Assembly: GCA_021324445.1 (NCBI GenBank)
Contig: JAJPJC010000165.1
Span: forward strand, 1 to 50,245
DNA: 50,245 nt
Direction of reading: 5' to 3'
Source: Isosphaeraceae bacterium
Lineage (GTDB): Bacteria; Planctomycetota; Planctomycetia; Isosphaerales; Isosphaeraceae
The notes below the pieces were generated by a model that saw only the letters and a list, made by a program, of their open reading frames with translations, had not been told where the DNA came from and ran no database searches. The position numbers and the translations under genes were made by a program. Shown piece after piece: positions 1 through 9,337 of this stretch (within the stretch, counting starts at the first letter, position 1; each line of letters begins with the position of its first letter).

Positions 1-570
1 CGATTCGCGCTCTACGTCTTCGACTACGGCGCGCCGACGGGCTTCCGCATGGCGATGCAGCACCCGGAACGGATCGCCGCGATCATCTCCCAGAACGGCA
101 ACGCCTACGAGGAAGGCCTGAGCGACGGTTGGGATCCCATCCGTGCGTACTGGCGCGAGCCGTCGCCAGCCAACCGGGAGGCGCTCCGCGCCTTCCTGAC
201 CCCACAGGCAACGCACTGGCAGTATACCCACGGCGTGCCCGACGCGACCGCCGTCTCCCCGGACGGCTCTTCGCTCGACGACTTCTACCTGGCGCGACCC
301 GGAGCCGACGAGATCCAGCTCGACCTGTTCCGCGACTACGCGAGCAACGTGGCCCTGTACCCGGCTTTCCAGGACTACTTCCGCAAGCACCGGCCGCGGT
401 TCCTGGCGGTCTGGGGCAAGAACGACCCCTTCTTCCTGCCGGCCGGCGCGGAGGCGTTCCAGCGCGACATCCCGGAGGCGGACGTCCGCTTCTTCGAGAC
501 CGGCCACTTCGCGCTCGAGACGCACGCCGAGCCGATCGCCGCGGCGATCCGGGAGTTCCTGGCCGGGTGA
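1..570 (+). CDS. Alpha/beta hydrolase, C-terminal part (cut by window edge)
   Basis: The frame is open from base 1, so the gene begins before the window and only about 189 residues are visible. The visible start resembles the region after the nucleophile elbow of an alpha/beta hydrolase (FDYGAPTGFRMAMQHPERI, with 'HPERI' typical of this position). Near the end are VWGKNDPFF, carrying the likely acidic catalytic residue, and TGHFALE, carrying the likely catalytic histidine. The nucleophile itself lies upstream of the window or is replaced. The family is known for haloalkane dehalogenases, epoxide hydrolases and esterases; the substrate cannot be told from this fragment. It converges on the phosphoketolase gene. 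Confidence 0.8.
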   Translation, partial: RFALYVFDYGAPTGFRMAMQHPERIAAIISQNGNAYEEGLSDGWDPIRAYWREPSPANREALRAFLTPQATHWQYTHGVPDATAVSPDGSSLDDFYLARPGADEIQLDLFRDYASNVALYPAFQDYFRKHRPRFLAVWGKNDPFFLPAGAEAFQRDIPEADVRFFETGHFALETHAEPIAAAIREFLAG

Positions 571-580
571 GTCCACGAGA

Positions 581-606
581 CGGGCCGCGTCGCGCCTCGC
601 GGCCCG
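581..606. terminator. Stem-loop between convergent genes
   Basis: A perfect 9-bp stem (CGGGCCGCG / CGCGGCCCG) with an 8-nt loop starts 10 bases after the hydrolase stop codon, and the convergent phosphoketolase stop lies 68 bases further on. There is no T-run, so it may be only a transcript-end structure or a rho-assisted terminator. The call rests on position and symmetry. Confidence 0.45.
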
Positions 607-673
607 ACGGGAGTGTGTCCACATCGGCCTTGCGACTGGACCGGCGGTGCCTCTGCCAACCTCGTCCGTTCGG

Positions 674-3142
674 TCAAACGTTGTCCGCGGCGGTGTCGTC
701 GGCGCGGCCGGCTGTCGCGCCACCAGGCCATTTCCATTCGCGGACTTCCGGCATGTCGTCTCCGTGCTTGGCGATGTACTGCTTGTGGTCGATCAGCTTC
801 TCGCGGATTGCCTGCTGGGCGTAGGCCGCCCGCTCGCCCAGCTTCGGCACGCGGTCGATCACGTCGCTGACGAGGCTGAAGCGGTCGAGCTGATTGAGCA
901 CGGCCATGTCGAACGGCGTCGTGGTCGTCCCCTCCTCCTTGTAGCCGCGGACATGCAGGTTCTCGTGATTGGTCCGGCGGTACGTCAGCCGGTGGATCAG
1001 CCATGGGTAGCCATGGAACGCGAAGATGATCGGCTTCGCCTTGGTGAAGATTGCGTCGAACTCCTTGTGCGGCAGACCGTGAGGATGCTCCTCCGCGGGC
1101 TGGAGCTTCATCAGGTCGACGACGTTGACCACACGCACCTTCAGCTCCGGCAGATGCCGGCGCAGCAGGTCCACGGCGGCGAGGGTCTCGAGCGTCGGCA
1201 CGTCCCCGCAGCAGGCCATGACGACGTCCGGCTCACCCTCCTTGTCGTTGCTCGCCCATTCCCAGATCGACAGGCCGGCCGTGCAGTGCTTGACGGCCTG
1301 GTCCATGGTCAGCCATTGCGGGGCAGGCTGCTTGCCGGCGACGATTACATTGACGTAGTCGCGACTGCGCAGGCAGTGGTCGGTGACCGAGAGCAGACAG
1401 TTCGCATCCGGGGGCAGGTAGACGCGGATCACCTCGGCCTTCTTGTTAACCACGTGGTCGAGGAAACCGGGGTCCTGGTGGCTGAAGCCGTTGTGGTCCT
1501 GCCGCCAGACGTGGCTGGACAGCAGGTAATTGAGCGAGGCGATCGAGCGCCTCCAGGGGACGTGGTTGCAGACCTTCAGCCACTTGGCGTGCTGGTTGAA
1601 CATCGAGTCGACGATGTGGATGAACGCCTCGTAGCAGGAGAAGAACCCGTGGCGGCCGGTCAGGAGGTAGCCTTCCAGCCACCCCTGACACTGGTGCTCG
1701 CTGAGGACTTCCATCACCCGGCCGTCGGGGGAGAGGTGGTCATCGTCCGGGTCGATCTCGGCGGTGTAGCAGCGGTCGGTCACCTCCAGGATGTCTTGCC
1801 ATCGATTGGAGTTGTTCTCGTCCGGGCTGAAGATGCGGAAGTTCTGGCTGTCCAGGTTCCGCTGCATCACGTCGCGCAGGAACTTGCCCTGGACGCGCGT
1901 GGCCTCGGCGATCGTGGCCCCGGGGCTGGGCACGTCGACGGCGTAGTCGCGGAAGTCGGGCAGCTTGAGCTCCTTCAAGAGCAGGCCGCCGTTGGCGTGC
2001 GGGTTGGCTCCCATCCGGCGATCGCCCGTCGGGGCCAGCGCCGCCAGCTCCGGCCGGAGCCGGCCGTTCTGGTCGAACAGCTCCTCCGGCCGGTAGCTCT
2101 TCATCCACTGCTCGAGGAGTCGGATGTGCGCCTCGGTGCTCATGTCGGCGATGGGGACCTGGTGGCTGCGCCAGGAGCCCTCGCACTTCTTGCCGTCGAT
2201 CTCCGCCGGGCAGGTCCAGCCCTTGGGCGTGCGGAGGACGATCATCGGCCATGCCGGCCGGCTGGTAAATCCGTCGGTGCGCGCGGCGGCCTGGATCTGC
2301 TGGATCTCGGCGATGACCGAGTCGAGGGTGGAGGCCATCGCCTGGTGCATCCGTTGGGGCTCGTGCCCTTCGACGAAATGGGGCTTATAGCCGTAGCCTT
2401 CGAACAGCTTCTGGAGCTCGTCCCGGGGGATGCGAGCCAGGAAACAGGGGTTGGCGATCTTGTAGCCGTTGAGGTGCAGGATCGGCAGCACGGCCCCATC
2501 GCGCACCGGGTTGAGAAACTTGTTCGAGTGCCAGCTCGTCGCCAGGGGTCCGGTCTCGGCCTCGCCGTCGCCGACGACGCAGGCGACGATCAGGTCGGGG
2601 TTGTCGAAGGCGGCGCCGTGGGCGTGCGAGAGGGCATACCCCAGCTCGCCGCCCTCGTGGATCGATCCGGGCGTCTCGGGGGCGACGTGGCTGGGGATGC
2701 CGCCGGGGAAGCTGAACTGCGTGAACAGCCGCTTCATCCCCTCCTCGTCCTGGCTGATGTTGGGGTAGACCTCGCTGTAGGTGCCTTCCAGGTAGACGTT
2801 GGCGACCAGTCCCGGTCCCCCGTGCCCCGGGCCGGTGACGTAGATCATGTTTAGGTCAGAGTCCTTGATGACTCGGTTGAGGTGGACGTAGATGAAGTTG
2901 AGTCCCGGGGTGGTCCCCCAGTGGCCCAGCAATCTGGGCTTGATGTGCTCTCTCCGGAGCGGCTCCTTCAGGAGCGGATTGTCGAAGAGGTAGATCTGTC
3001 CGACCGAGAGGTAGTTGGCGGCCCGCCAGTAGGCGTCCATCCCGCGGAGCTGCTCGGCCGAGAGTGGCGACTTCCGGACGCCAGGTTGCTGCGAGTCCCC
3101 AGAGCCCTTGGAGAGGTTCTTCAGTGGGCGCGGACTTTCCAT
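674..3142 (-). CDS. xfp: Xylulose-5-phosphate/fructose-6-phosphate phosphoketolase
   Basis: Thiamine-diphosphate enzyme that splits xylulose 5-phosphate (and often fructose 6-phosphate) with phosphate to acetyl phosphate plus glyceraldehyde 3-phosphate (or erythrose 4-phosphate); cytosolic. The 822-residue product matches the family length of about 790-820. Family signatures are visible: GHGGPG near residue 107, [14 protein letters not shown] near 163, and the thiamine-binding [14 protein letters not shown] near 191. The C-terminal domain carries [14 protein letters not shown] and the [14 protein letters not shown] segment. I chose the ATG at 3142 because AGGAG lies 9 bases upstream; the frame stays open to 3295, but that extension is low-complexity and has no family similarity. 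It is a single gene with no operon partner: the upstream neighbour on the same strand is 150 bp away and unrelated. Confidence 0.96.
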   Translation of the reverse strand: MESPRPLKNLSKGSGDSQQPGVRKSPLSAEQLRGMDAYWRAANYLSVGQIYLFDNPLLKEPLRREHIKPRLLGHWGTTPGLNFIYVHLNRVIKDSDLNMIYVTGPGHGGPGLVANVYLEGTYSEVYPNISQDEEGMKRLFTQFSFPGGIPSHVAPETPGSIHEGGELGYALSHAHGAAFDNPDLIVACVVGDGEAETGPLATSWHSNKFLNPVRDGAVLPILHLNGYKIANPCFLARIPRDELQKLFEGYGYKPHFVEGHEPQRMHQAMASTLDSVIAEIQQIQAAARTDGFTSRPAWPMIVLRTPKGWTCPAEIDGKKCEGSWRSHQVPIADMSTEAHIRLLEQWMKSYRPEELFDQNGRLRPELAALAPTGDRRMGANPHANGGLLLKELKLPDFRDYAVDVPSPGATIAEATRVQGKFLRDVMQRNLDSQNFRIFSPDENNSNRWQDILEVTDRCYTAEIDPDDDHLSPDGRVMEVLSEHQCQGWLEGYLLTGRHGFFSCYEAFIHIVDSMFNQHAKWLKVCNHVPWRRSIASLNYLLSSHVWRQDHNGFSHQDPGFLDHVVNKKAEVIRVYLPPDANCLLSVTDHCLRSRDYVNVIVAGKQPAPQWLTMDQAVKHCTAGLSIWEWASNDKEGEPDVVMACCGDVPTLETLAAVDLLRRHLPELKVRVVNVVDLMKLQPAEEHPHGLPHKEFDAIFTKAKPIIFAFHGYPWLIHRLTYRRTNHENLHVRGYKEEGTTTTPFDMAVLNQLDRFSLVSDVIDRVPKLGERAAYAQQAIREKLIDHKQYIAKHGDDMPEVREWKWPGGATAGRADDTAADNV

Positions 3143-3291
3143 AAGGTCGACTCCTGATCGCAGGTCGCAGAGGGGCCTCTCGATTCCCGATCCCGGCCCG
3201 GAGCGTTGCGCGACGGCTTTGCGAGCCTCAACGGGACGCGATGCCGCCCCGTTGGGCCGGTGCGGGTACTTGGCCAGTCCGCAGCGATTCC

Positions 3292-4401
3292 TCACGGATT
3301 TCGGGGCTGCGGAGGCTGCGGGGGCGCCCCCCCACGCGCACGTCCCGGGCCCACGCTCTGGAAGAAGTCGGTCGCGGCCCTCGGGTTGGCGCGCGCCGTG
3401 GCAGAACTGCCGAGCTTGGCATCAGCCAGGATCTCGTCGCGCGTCCGGTCGAGGATCGCGAAGAGCTGGGAGAACGCTTGGCGTTCCTTGGGCGTCTTCG
3501 CCGCCCCGAACCGGAGGTTATAGGCGTGCATGAAGCCGAGCAGGTTGCCCACCATCGTGTCCTGGATCTTCCGAAGCTCCAGCAGTGCCGGGCTGATGTT
3601 CGGCTTCTCCAGCAAGCCCAGCAACGACGTGCAGGCCGTGAGGAATCTCAGGGCTTCCTTCTGATCCTCCGGGTCCTTGAGCGGCTGGGCCTCCACTTGA
3701 GCCCGGAGAGCGCTCACGAAGGCATTGGCCTCCCGGAGGGACTGGGCCGAGACCTCGCCTTCGTCCGCCTCCCTCCGCAGCCGCGTGACCAGCTCATCGA
3801 AGGTCTTCTTATCGGCGACGAACCGCTCCCCCTCGAAGACCTCGGGCCATTTGACGGAGGCGCGCAAGTCATTCAGCATGAAAGTGACCCGCTCCGAGGC
3901 GTAGACGAAGGGAGCTTCGGCGATCAGGCTGGCCGGCACAGGGGCCCTGGCCGCCCGCAGAGCTGAGGGACCCAGCCTGGGATCACTGAGATCGGCCACC
4001 GCCACGTTCAGCGCATCGCCGTTCTCGATCTCAACTTTCCCCGGGTTGTCCCGAAGCCGTTGCTTATGGGCATCGTAGAGCGCCTGGTTCTTGAGGAATT
4101 CTTGATGCACCCGCGCGGCGTGGAGCCGGGCCGATTCATGCGTGACCTGCGCCACGTAGTCGTTGTACCTCATCGCCGTGTCGGCGTTGATGCTCCTGGC
4201 CTGCGCCGTGTCCAGGTTGTAGACCCCGGCGCCCATCGCATAGTAGCCGGCGCCCTGGAGCGCAGCGCTGCCGGGGGTCGCAGCACCGGGCCCCCATCCT
4301 CCCCATCCCCAGCCACCATAATACCACTGAGCGCGGGCGTCGCGGCCGGTGATCGCCAAGAGCAAGCCCAATCCCAATGCGATTCGCATGCAACGGAGCA
4401 T
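3292..4401 (-). CDS. Secreted hypothetical protein
   Basis: 369 residues. The start at 4401 is preceded by GAGGAGG 8 bases upstream; the frame opens at 4428 without a ribosome site. Residues 1-25 form a signal peptide (hydrophobic [11 protein letters not shown], then an ARAQ cleavage region). A Gly/Trp/Tyr-rich stretch follows, then a long charged, mainly helical body, and a Pro-rich tail ([10 protein letters not shown]). I do not recognise a named domain. The plan resembles planctomycete-specific periplasmic proteins of unknown function. The gene follows the kinase operon on the same strand but is separated from it by 268 bp holding an inverted repeat, so it probably has its own promoter. 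Confidence 0.7.
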   Translation of the reverse strand: MLRCMRIALGLGLLLAITGRDARAQWYYGGWGWGGWGPGAATPGSAALQGAGYYAMGAGVYNLDTAQARSINADTAMRYNDYVAQVTHESARLHAARVHQEFLKNQALYDAHKQRLRDNPGKVEIENGDALNVAVADLSDPRLGPSALRAARAPVPASLIAEAPFVYASERVTFMLNDLRASVKWPEVFEGERFVADKKTFDELVTRLRREADEGEVSAQSLREANAFVSALRAQVEAQPLKDPEDQKEALRFLTACTSLLGLLEKPNISPALLELRKIQDTMVGNLLGFMHAYNLRFGAAKTPKERQAFSQLFAILDRTRDEILADAKLGSSATARANPRAATDFFQSVGPGRARGGAPPQPPQPRNP

Positions 4402-4560
4402 CGTGAACCTCCTCGCAGCCGGGCACAAGCCCGGCCGCCTGCGGTGAACAAGCCTGGGAAATCGAGAGCACGCTTCATCGCAACAGCCGTGATTGCGGGA
4501 GTCGGCTCACCTCGCCTCATGTGGCCTGCGGCCACAACACAAAGAGAATTCGGAATGCCC

Positions 4561-4616
4561 AATTCCAGATTCCAGATTGTGAGCACCAACTCATTTGGAA
4601 TCTGGAATTTGGAATC
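4561..4616. repeat. Hairpin repeat of ATTCCAGATTCC units, copy A
   Basis: A 14-bp perfect inverted repeat, AATTCCAGATTCCA at 4561-4574 and its complement at 4596-4609, with further degenerate GGAATC/GATTCC units on both sides. It lies downstream of the kinase gene and upstream of the secreted protein, both on the minus strand. The same arm sequence recurs at 30809-30879 in an equivalent operon gap. It may act as a transcript-end or processing structure, or be a small dispersed palindromic element. Confidence 0.7.
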
Positions 4617-4669
4617 CAGGATCCTCAAGACGCGCGCGCCGGAAAGATCCTGCGGAGGGAAACACGACT

Positions 4670-6397
4670 TCAGGACTCGACTGCAACGGGCTGGGTCGGC
4701 GCCTCGATCGGAACGGCCGGCACCTTGTCAGCCCACCAGCGATCGGCTTTCTCGCTGTCCCACTCGCTCGCCGAGGCGCAGGCGGCCAGGGCTTCGCCCA
4801 GGGCCTTGACACTAGGGTAACGCTCGTCCGGCTTCTTGGCCAGGCAGGTCAGGACCACGCGTTCGAGGTCGGCGGGGACGCCAGGACGGACCTGGGAGGG
4901 GGGCACGACCGGGTCGCGCGCATGCGCCATCATGATGGCGAAGGCGCTGTCGCCGGTGAACGGCGGCTGGCCCGTCAGCGCGTAGTACATCATCGCGCCC
5001 AGGGCGTAGATGTCGGCCCGGGCATCGAGGGCGCGGTCGGCCGTCGCCTGCTCGGGCGCCATGTACATCGGCGTGCCGCTGACCGTCATGTCGCCGGTCA
5101 ACGCGACGGCGCCCGGATCCTTGGTCAGCTTGACCAGCCCGAAGTCGAGCACCTTGGCGACGTCCGATTCGCCGCCACGCACCGCGACGAACACGTTGGC
5201 GGGCTTCAGGTCCCGGTGGATCAGGCCCAGCCCGTGCGCCTCGGCGAGCCCCGCGCAGACCTGGCGGAACAGGTAGATCACGCGCCCGGGCGGCAGCGGC
5301 CCGGCCTGGCGCACCAGCTCGGAGAGGCTCAGGCCCTGGAGGTATTCCATTACGTAATAGAATGTCCCATCATCGGTATGGCCATAGTCGAAGATGTCGA
5401 TCGAGTTGGGATGCGAGAGCCGGGCGGCCGACTGCACCTCGCGCTCGAACCGGGCCAGCGCAATCGGATCGGCCCCCACACCGGGCTTGATCAGCTTCAG
5501 CGCGCAGGGGCGCTTCAGCAGCGCGTGCTCGGCGAGGTAGACCTCGCCCATTCCCCCTTCGCCCAGCTTCCAGACGAGCTGATACTGGCCGAATTTCCGG
5601 GCCTCGTGCAGTTGGCTGCGCAGGCCGTTGAGGAGGTGCGCGCAGTAGCTTGCCAGGGCCGCGCTCATCCCCAGGAACAGGATGTTCGAGCCGGCTTCCT
5701 CGGCCGCGCTGAGCTGCGCGACGATCGGGGTCGACTCGGGATTCAATCGGAGGAGAGACCACGCGGCGACCGGAGCGACGAACATCACTGCCAGCACCCG
5801 CGCTGCAACCGCCGGCGGATTCGGGATGAGCGTCGCGTACATCATCATCAGCGCCAGCATCTGGATCACGCTGTCCTTGATGAAGGCCAGGATGATCGGC
5901 ACGTACTCGGGTCCGCGGTGCATCAGGTCCAGGCCGACGAAGTACTGGGAGGCCATCGTCAACAACGTCACGCCCAGGAACAAGATGTCCTCGACCACGC
6001 GGAGCTGCATGCGCGACAGTGGCACCTCGCTGGCCAGCAGACCCGCGACCGCGGCCGCAAGCACGCAACGCAGTCCCAGCAGCCCCACGCGGAGCGAAAG
6101 GCGGCTGCCGTCCAGGGTGAGCGTGCCCGGGTTATCGCTGGCGAAGACCCAGACCATCAGCACGCCGAAGGCCACGGCGATCGTCACCGCGGCGGCGAAC
6201 AGGCGTTTCCTCCGCAGCGTGTCGGTCTCGGCCCCAAGGCTGGCGAGACTCCCCTCAACGATCGCCACGGCAGGCCCGGGTGAGTACGAACCCGAGGCAC
6301 TCTCGGCCCACAGCTCGGCCCGGTCCACGTGCACCGTGGGCTCGAGCTCGATGACGTCGTCGGCGGGTAGCAGATCTTCGGTTGTCGACATGGACAT
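4670..6397 (-). CDS. Membrane-anchored serine/threonine protein kinase
   Basis: 575 residues with an unusual order. A short cytoplasmic N-terminus is followed by roughly four or five hydrophobic segments between residues 65 and 255. The kinase domain then occupies about 272-545. Kinase landmarks are complete: glycine loop KLGEGGMGEVY near 277, ALKLIK with the ATP-binding lysine at 301, catalytic HRDLKPAN at 394-401, DFG at 418-420 and the activation-segment end GTPMYMAPEQ. It should therefore be an active Hanks-type kinase. Most bacterial relatives have the kinase first and one transmembrane helix after it. It starts 54 bp after the zinc-ribbon membrane gene, with GAGG just upstream, so the two are probably co-transcribed. 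Confidence 0.93.
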   Translation of the reverse strand: MSMSTTEDLLPADDVIELEPTVHVDRAELWAESASGSYSPGPAVAIVEGSLASLGAETDTLRRKRLFAAAVTIAVAFGVLMVWVFASDNPGTLTLDGSRLSLRVGLLGLRCVLAAAVAGLLASEVPLSRMQLRVVEDILFLGVTLLTMASQYFVGLDLMHRGPEYVPIILAFIKDSVIQMLALMMMYATLIPNPPAVAARVLAVMFVAPVAAWSLLRLNPESTPIVAQLSAAEEAGSNILFLGMSAALASYCAHLLNGLRSQLHEARKFGQYQLVWKLGEGGMGEVYLAEHALLKRPCALKLIKPGVGADPIALARFEREVQSAARLSHPNSIDIFDYGHTDDGTFYYVMEYLQGLSLSELVRQAGPLPPGRVIYLFRQVCAGLAEAHGLGLIHRDLKPANVFVAVRGGESDVAKVLDFGLVKLTKDPGAVALTGDMTVSGTPMYMAPEQATADRALDARADIYALGAMMYYALTGQPPFTGDSAFAIMMAHARDPVVPPSQVRPGVPADLERVVLTCLAKKPDERYPSVKALGEALAACASASEWDSEKADRWWADKVPAVPIEAPTQPVAVES

Positions 6398-6451
6398 GGC
6401 GTGGCCTCGAAAGGGGTCTGGTCGATCGGGATGGTTACGTCCGGTGTGCGA

Positions 6452-7534
6452 TCAGGGCTGTTGCCGCGGCTCATTGAGGGCCTTGGCCTTGTCCAGCTCC
6501 TCCTGCGTGCGCTTTTCCAGGGCCTTGATCGCCCCGCGGAAGCCGCCAGTACCGCCCTCCTTGGCCGGGCCGCCACGTGATGACGAACCGAGTTCTTTGA
6601 GTTTCTCCTGGGCCGGCGCGCCGAGCTTGTTGACGTCGATGTCCTTGACCTTGTCACCGAGTTCCTTGAGCGTCTCCTGGGCCTGCGCGCCGAGCTTGTC
6701 GACGTCGACGACCTTGTCGACCTCGCCCTTCATGTCTTTCTTGAGGGTCCGGGCGCCGGAGCGGATGCGATCGGCGATGCTCCCCTTGGCGGCCTGAGCG
6801 CTGGAGAGCCAGGGGATGAAGATGAATGCCAGGACCACCAGGCCGATCGTGACGACCGGCTCGATCACGCGGCCGAGCGGCTTCTTCATCTTCTGGAAGT
6901 TGATCCCGTCGCGGAACGGGACGACGGCCAGGTTGGCGACACCGGCGGCAAGCCTCCCGACGTTGAGCAGGACCACCACGGTCGCCCCGAACAGCGCCAC
7001 GGGTCGACTCCCCACCACGGCTCCCACGATCAGGATCATCAGGAACGGAACGGAGACCAGGTACGCGGCCTGGTTGATCTTGCGGAAAAACCTCTGGACA
7101 CCACCGAGCTGCCGCCTCCAGACCCGAACGATGACGTTATCCTGCACCCGCACCCGGCCGCGCGTCTCGCGCACCGGCTTGGCCAGGGAATAGGGCTTGG
7201 AGTCCTCGGCGTCGTCGAGTGGTGACGGCTTCGTGGGTCTCCGCCGACCGATTGGCATCTGGTCGAGCGTGATCGGCGCCAGGGCCATCTTGCTGCCGCC
7301 CTTCTGGAGCCAGGACCCGATCGACGCGCCCCGGGCGCCGGCCGCCGCGCCCGTGACGGCTCCGCCACCGACCGCAGCGGCCAGTGCCGGCATCGCGGCC
7401 ATCGACGCGATCTCCTCGGCCCGGGGGATCGCCATGAACTGGCCGCACTTCTTGCAGTGACCTTTCTTGCCGGCCATTCGCGGGTCGACCTCGAACCGCG
7501 CGCCGCAACTCTGGCAGAAAAACACGATGCCCAT
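6452..7534 (-). CDS. Zinc-ribbon membrane protein
   Basis: 360 residues. The N-terminus is a CxxC...CxxC ribbon (C7, C10, C27, C30; FFCQSCGARFEV...GHCKKCG) typical of MJ0042-like zinc-finger domains common in planctomycete signalling proteins. A low-complexity linker follows, then hydrophobic segments around residues 145-245. The tail is charged and heptad-like, with near-repeats (VDKLGAQAQETLKELGDK then VNKLGAPAQEKLKELGS). It lies immediately before the membrane-bound kinase and is likely co-transcribed, so a partner or substrate role is possible; that is inference. No catalytic motif is visible. Confidence 0.75.
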   Translation of the reverse strand: MGIVFFCQSCGARFEVDPRMAGKKGHCKKCGQFMAIPRAEEIASMAAMPALAAAVGGGAVTGAAAGARGASIGSWLQKGGSKMALAPITLDQMPIGRRRPTKPSPLDDAEDSKPYSLAKPVRETRGRVRVQDNVIVRVWRRQLGGVQRFFRKINQAAYLVSVPFLMILIVGAVVGSRPVALFGATVVVLLNVGRLAAGVANLAVVPFRDGINFQKMKKPLGRVIEPVVTIGLVVLAFIFIPWLSSAQAAKGSIADRIRSGARTLKKDMKGEVDKVVDVDKLGAQAQETLKELGDKVKDIDVNKLGAPAQEKLKELGSSSRGGPAKEGGTGGFRGAIKALEKRTQEELDKAKALNEPRQQP

Positions 7535-7612
7535 CGGGTTCTCCCCTTCGTGATGTTCGGGCCCGGACGCGCCCGCGCGGCGACCCTCTTCGGCCGCTTC
7601 CTCCCTCCTGCC

Positions 7613-7969
7613 TCAGATATACCAGAGCAGCGGTAACCCCAGCAGGAGGAGAGTCCAGAAGATCACGCCCTCGTCGAACTTCGCCATCAGCCGGAAGTAC
7701 AGCGTGTACGCCACGAGCGTCTCACCCATCCAAGCCTGCCAGGGGGAAACCCCGAAATTCTGGGCCACCCGCACTTGCCAGCTCGGCCAGGGGAAATCCT
7801 GCCAACTGAACAGGAACACGTAACTGAGGAACGCCACACCCGCCGTGTAGAGGATCCCCAGGAAGAGCCAGTGGTCCTTCATTGTCTCGAACTTGACCTG
7901 GATCCGGACCAGGCTGAAGAAAAAGACGGCCTTCATGAACAGGTAATAGACCGCCATGGAAAGAAACAT
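7613..7969 (-). CDS. Small integral membrane protein
   Basis: 118 residues with about three hydrophobic helices (MAVYYLFMKAVFFFSLV; FLGILYTAGVAFLSYVFLF; VIFWTLLLLGLPLLW) and an aromatic-rich middle. The ATG at 7969 is chosen because GAGAGGTGG lies just upstream; the frame extends to 8050 but crosses a hairpin repeat. I do not recognise the family. It precedes the zinc-ribbon/kinase pair on the same strand with a 78-bp gap, so it may belong to that transcription unit. Confidence 0.6.
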   Translation of the reverse strand: MFLSMAVYYLFMKAVFFFSLVRIQVKFETMKDHWLFLGILYTAGVAFLSYVFLFSWQDFPWPSWQVRVAQNFGVSPWQAWMGETLVAYTLYFRLMAKFDEGVIFWTLLLLGLPLLWYI

Positions 7970-8004
7970 GCGACCACCTCTCACGCGACGTGAGCTTGTC
8001 GGGC

Positions 8005-8056
8005 GGGTGAAACCCACCGACGTCGAGGTCTGGCAATCGGTGGGCTTCATTCACCC
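8005..8056. repeat. Imperfect palindromic repeat
   Basis: GGGTGA-ACCCACCGA at 8005-8020 faces TCGGTGGG-...-TCACCC at 8037-8056: an 8-bp inner and a 6-bp outer stem separated by an asymmetric internal loop. It lies between the FmdB-like gene and the small membrane-protein gene. It resembles short dispersed palindromes, but I see only this copy in the window. Confidence 0.5.
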
Positions 8057-8088
8057 TTCGGACAACCCGTCGAAACGCCTGCTCCGCC

Positions 8089-8340
8089 CTATTCCAGCCC
8101 TGCGCAGATCCCCGCCCCGCACTGGGGTCGGCCGCAGCCGAAGGCGGGTCCGCCGGTCTCGCCGCAGATCGGCAGCGCCGCGGCGCGACCGCGACCGGTC
8201 TGGGCCGCTGCCGGGACGCTGAGCTGCTTGGCGACCTCCAGGCTGCCGCACCGCGGGCACCGCGCCCGATCGCCGGCGCCGCGGATCAAGGTCTCGAACG
8301 TGTGGTCGCACGGCTCGCAGTGATATTCATAAATGGGCAT
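8089..8340 (-). CDS. FmdB family zinc-ribbon protein
   Basis: 83 residues beginning MPIYEYHCEPCDHTFE and continuing to ARCPRCGS. This is the FmdB/CxxC regulatory-type signature: the MPxYEYxCxxC start, then CPxCGS about 20 residues later. The C-terminal half is Gly/Cys-rich (PICGETGGPAFGCGRPQCG), as is common in this family. A GGAG lies 11 bases before the ATG. The family's role is unclear; some members regulate amidase or formamidase genes. Confidence 0.85.
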   Translation of the reverse strand: MPIYEYHCEPCDHTFETLIRGAGDRARCPRCGSLEVAKQLSVPAAAQTGRGRAAALPICGETGGPAFGCGRPQCGAGICAGLE

Positions 8341-8533
8341 ATTTTCGCCGACTCCTTCATACGGAATTCATCTCTGGGAAGCGAACGGGCCGTGCACCGC
8401 GCCGGTGCGGTGCCCGCGCGTACCTGGCCCTGGCGGTATTCTGGGGGGAGAGCCGGGGATTGTCAATGCCAGGGGGATCGGGTTAACTCATGGTGAGATC
8501 ACGAGTTGAATCCTGGAACCGGGGAGGCTGCTC

Positions 8534-9337
8534 ATGACCATTCGTCTTCGACCGCTGTCGCGCGAGGAGGTGCGCCGGCTCGACGTGCAGGCGGCGCAGG
8601 AGCTGGGGCTGCCGAGCCTGCTCCTGATGGAGAACGCCGGCCGGGGCGCGGCCGGCTGGCTGGCGGAGCTGGCCGGCGCGCTCTCCCCGGAGGTGCACGG
8701 ACGGCCCTTCTCACTCCCGGCTTCGATGCCGGGTCCGGACCTGCCGCGCGGACCGGCTCCGCCCCGGGTGCTGATCCTCTGCGGGCCGGGGAACAACGGC
8801 GGCGACGGCGGGGTCGTCGCGCGGCACCTGGACGCCTGGGGCTTCCCAGTCCGCGTCATCTGGTTCGCCCGCGGCGACCAGCTCCGGGGCGATGCCGCCG
8901 TCCAGTGGAATATCCTGGCGAAGTCCGGCGTCGCGCAGTCCGCATGGTTCGATGACCACCCCGGCGCGGCGATCGATCCCGCGGCGCTCTTGCCCCTGCT
9001 GGCCGATGCCGACTGGCTGGTCGATGGGCTGCTCGGCACCGGGCTGTCGCGCCCGGTCGAGGGTCCACTCCGCACCGTGATCGAGGCGGTCAATCAATCG
9101 GGCAAGCCGATCTTCGCGCTGGACCTCCCCTCGGGCCTCGACGCCGACACGGGCCAACCCCTGGGCGTGGCCGTCCGCGCCAATGCCACGGCCACCTTCG
9201 CAGCGGCCAAGCTCGGCTTCAACGCCCCCGGCGCCGCCGACTACACCGGTGAAGTTGCCATCATCGACATCGGCCTGCCCCGGCGCTTGCTCGAGCCGTA
9301 CTCGTGCAAAGTTCCGGCCGCGAAGGAGGATCCTTGA
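8534..9337 (+). CDS. nnrE: NAD(P)H-hydrate epimerase (YjeF N-terminal domain)
   Basis: 267 residues. The enzyme interconverts R and S forms of hydrated NAD(P)H so that the partner dehydratase can repair them; cytosolic. Visible motifs are the [10 protein letters not shown] segment near residue 28, the nucleotide-binding [17 protein letters not shown] at about 83-99, and [15 protein letters not shown] followed by [12 protein letters not shown] near 196-207. Only the epimerase domain is present; the ADP/ATP-dependent dehydratase domain is not fused. GGGGAGG lies 6 bases before the ATG. The stop codon overlaps the start of the next gene (TGATG), so translation of the two is coupled. Confidence 0.93.
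   Translation: MTIRLRPLSREEVRRLDVQAAQELGLPSLLLMENAGRGAAGWLAELAGALSPEVHGRPFSLPASMPGPDLPRGPAPPRVLILCGPGNNGGDGGVVARHLDAWGFPVRVIWFARGDQLRGDAAVQWNILAKSGVAQSAWFDDHPGAAIDPAALLPLLADADWLVDGLLGTGLSRPVEGPLRTVIEAVNQSGKPIFALDLPSGLDADTGQPLGVAVRANATATFAAAKLGFNAPGAADYTGEVAIIDIGLPRRLLEPYSCKVPAAKEDP

Noticed and set aside
647..2854. 735-codon open frame on the plus strand
   Set aside because: It is antisense to the phosphoketolase, whose family motifs are unambiguous; the antisense product is a GC-driven mirror with no domain.
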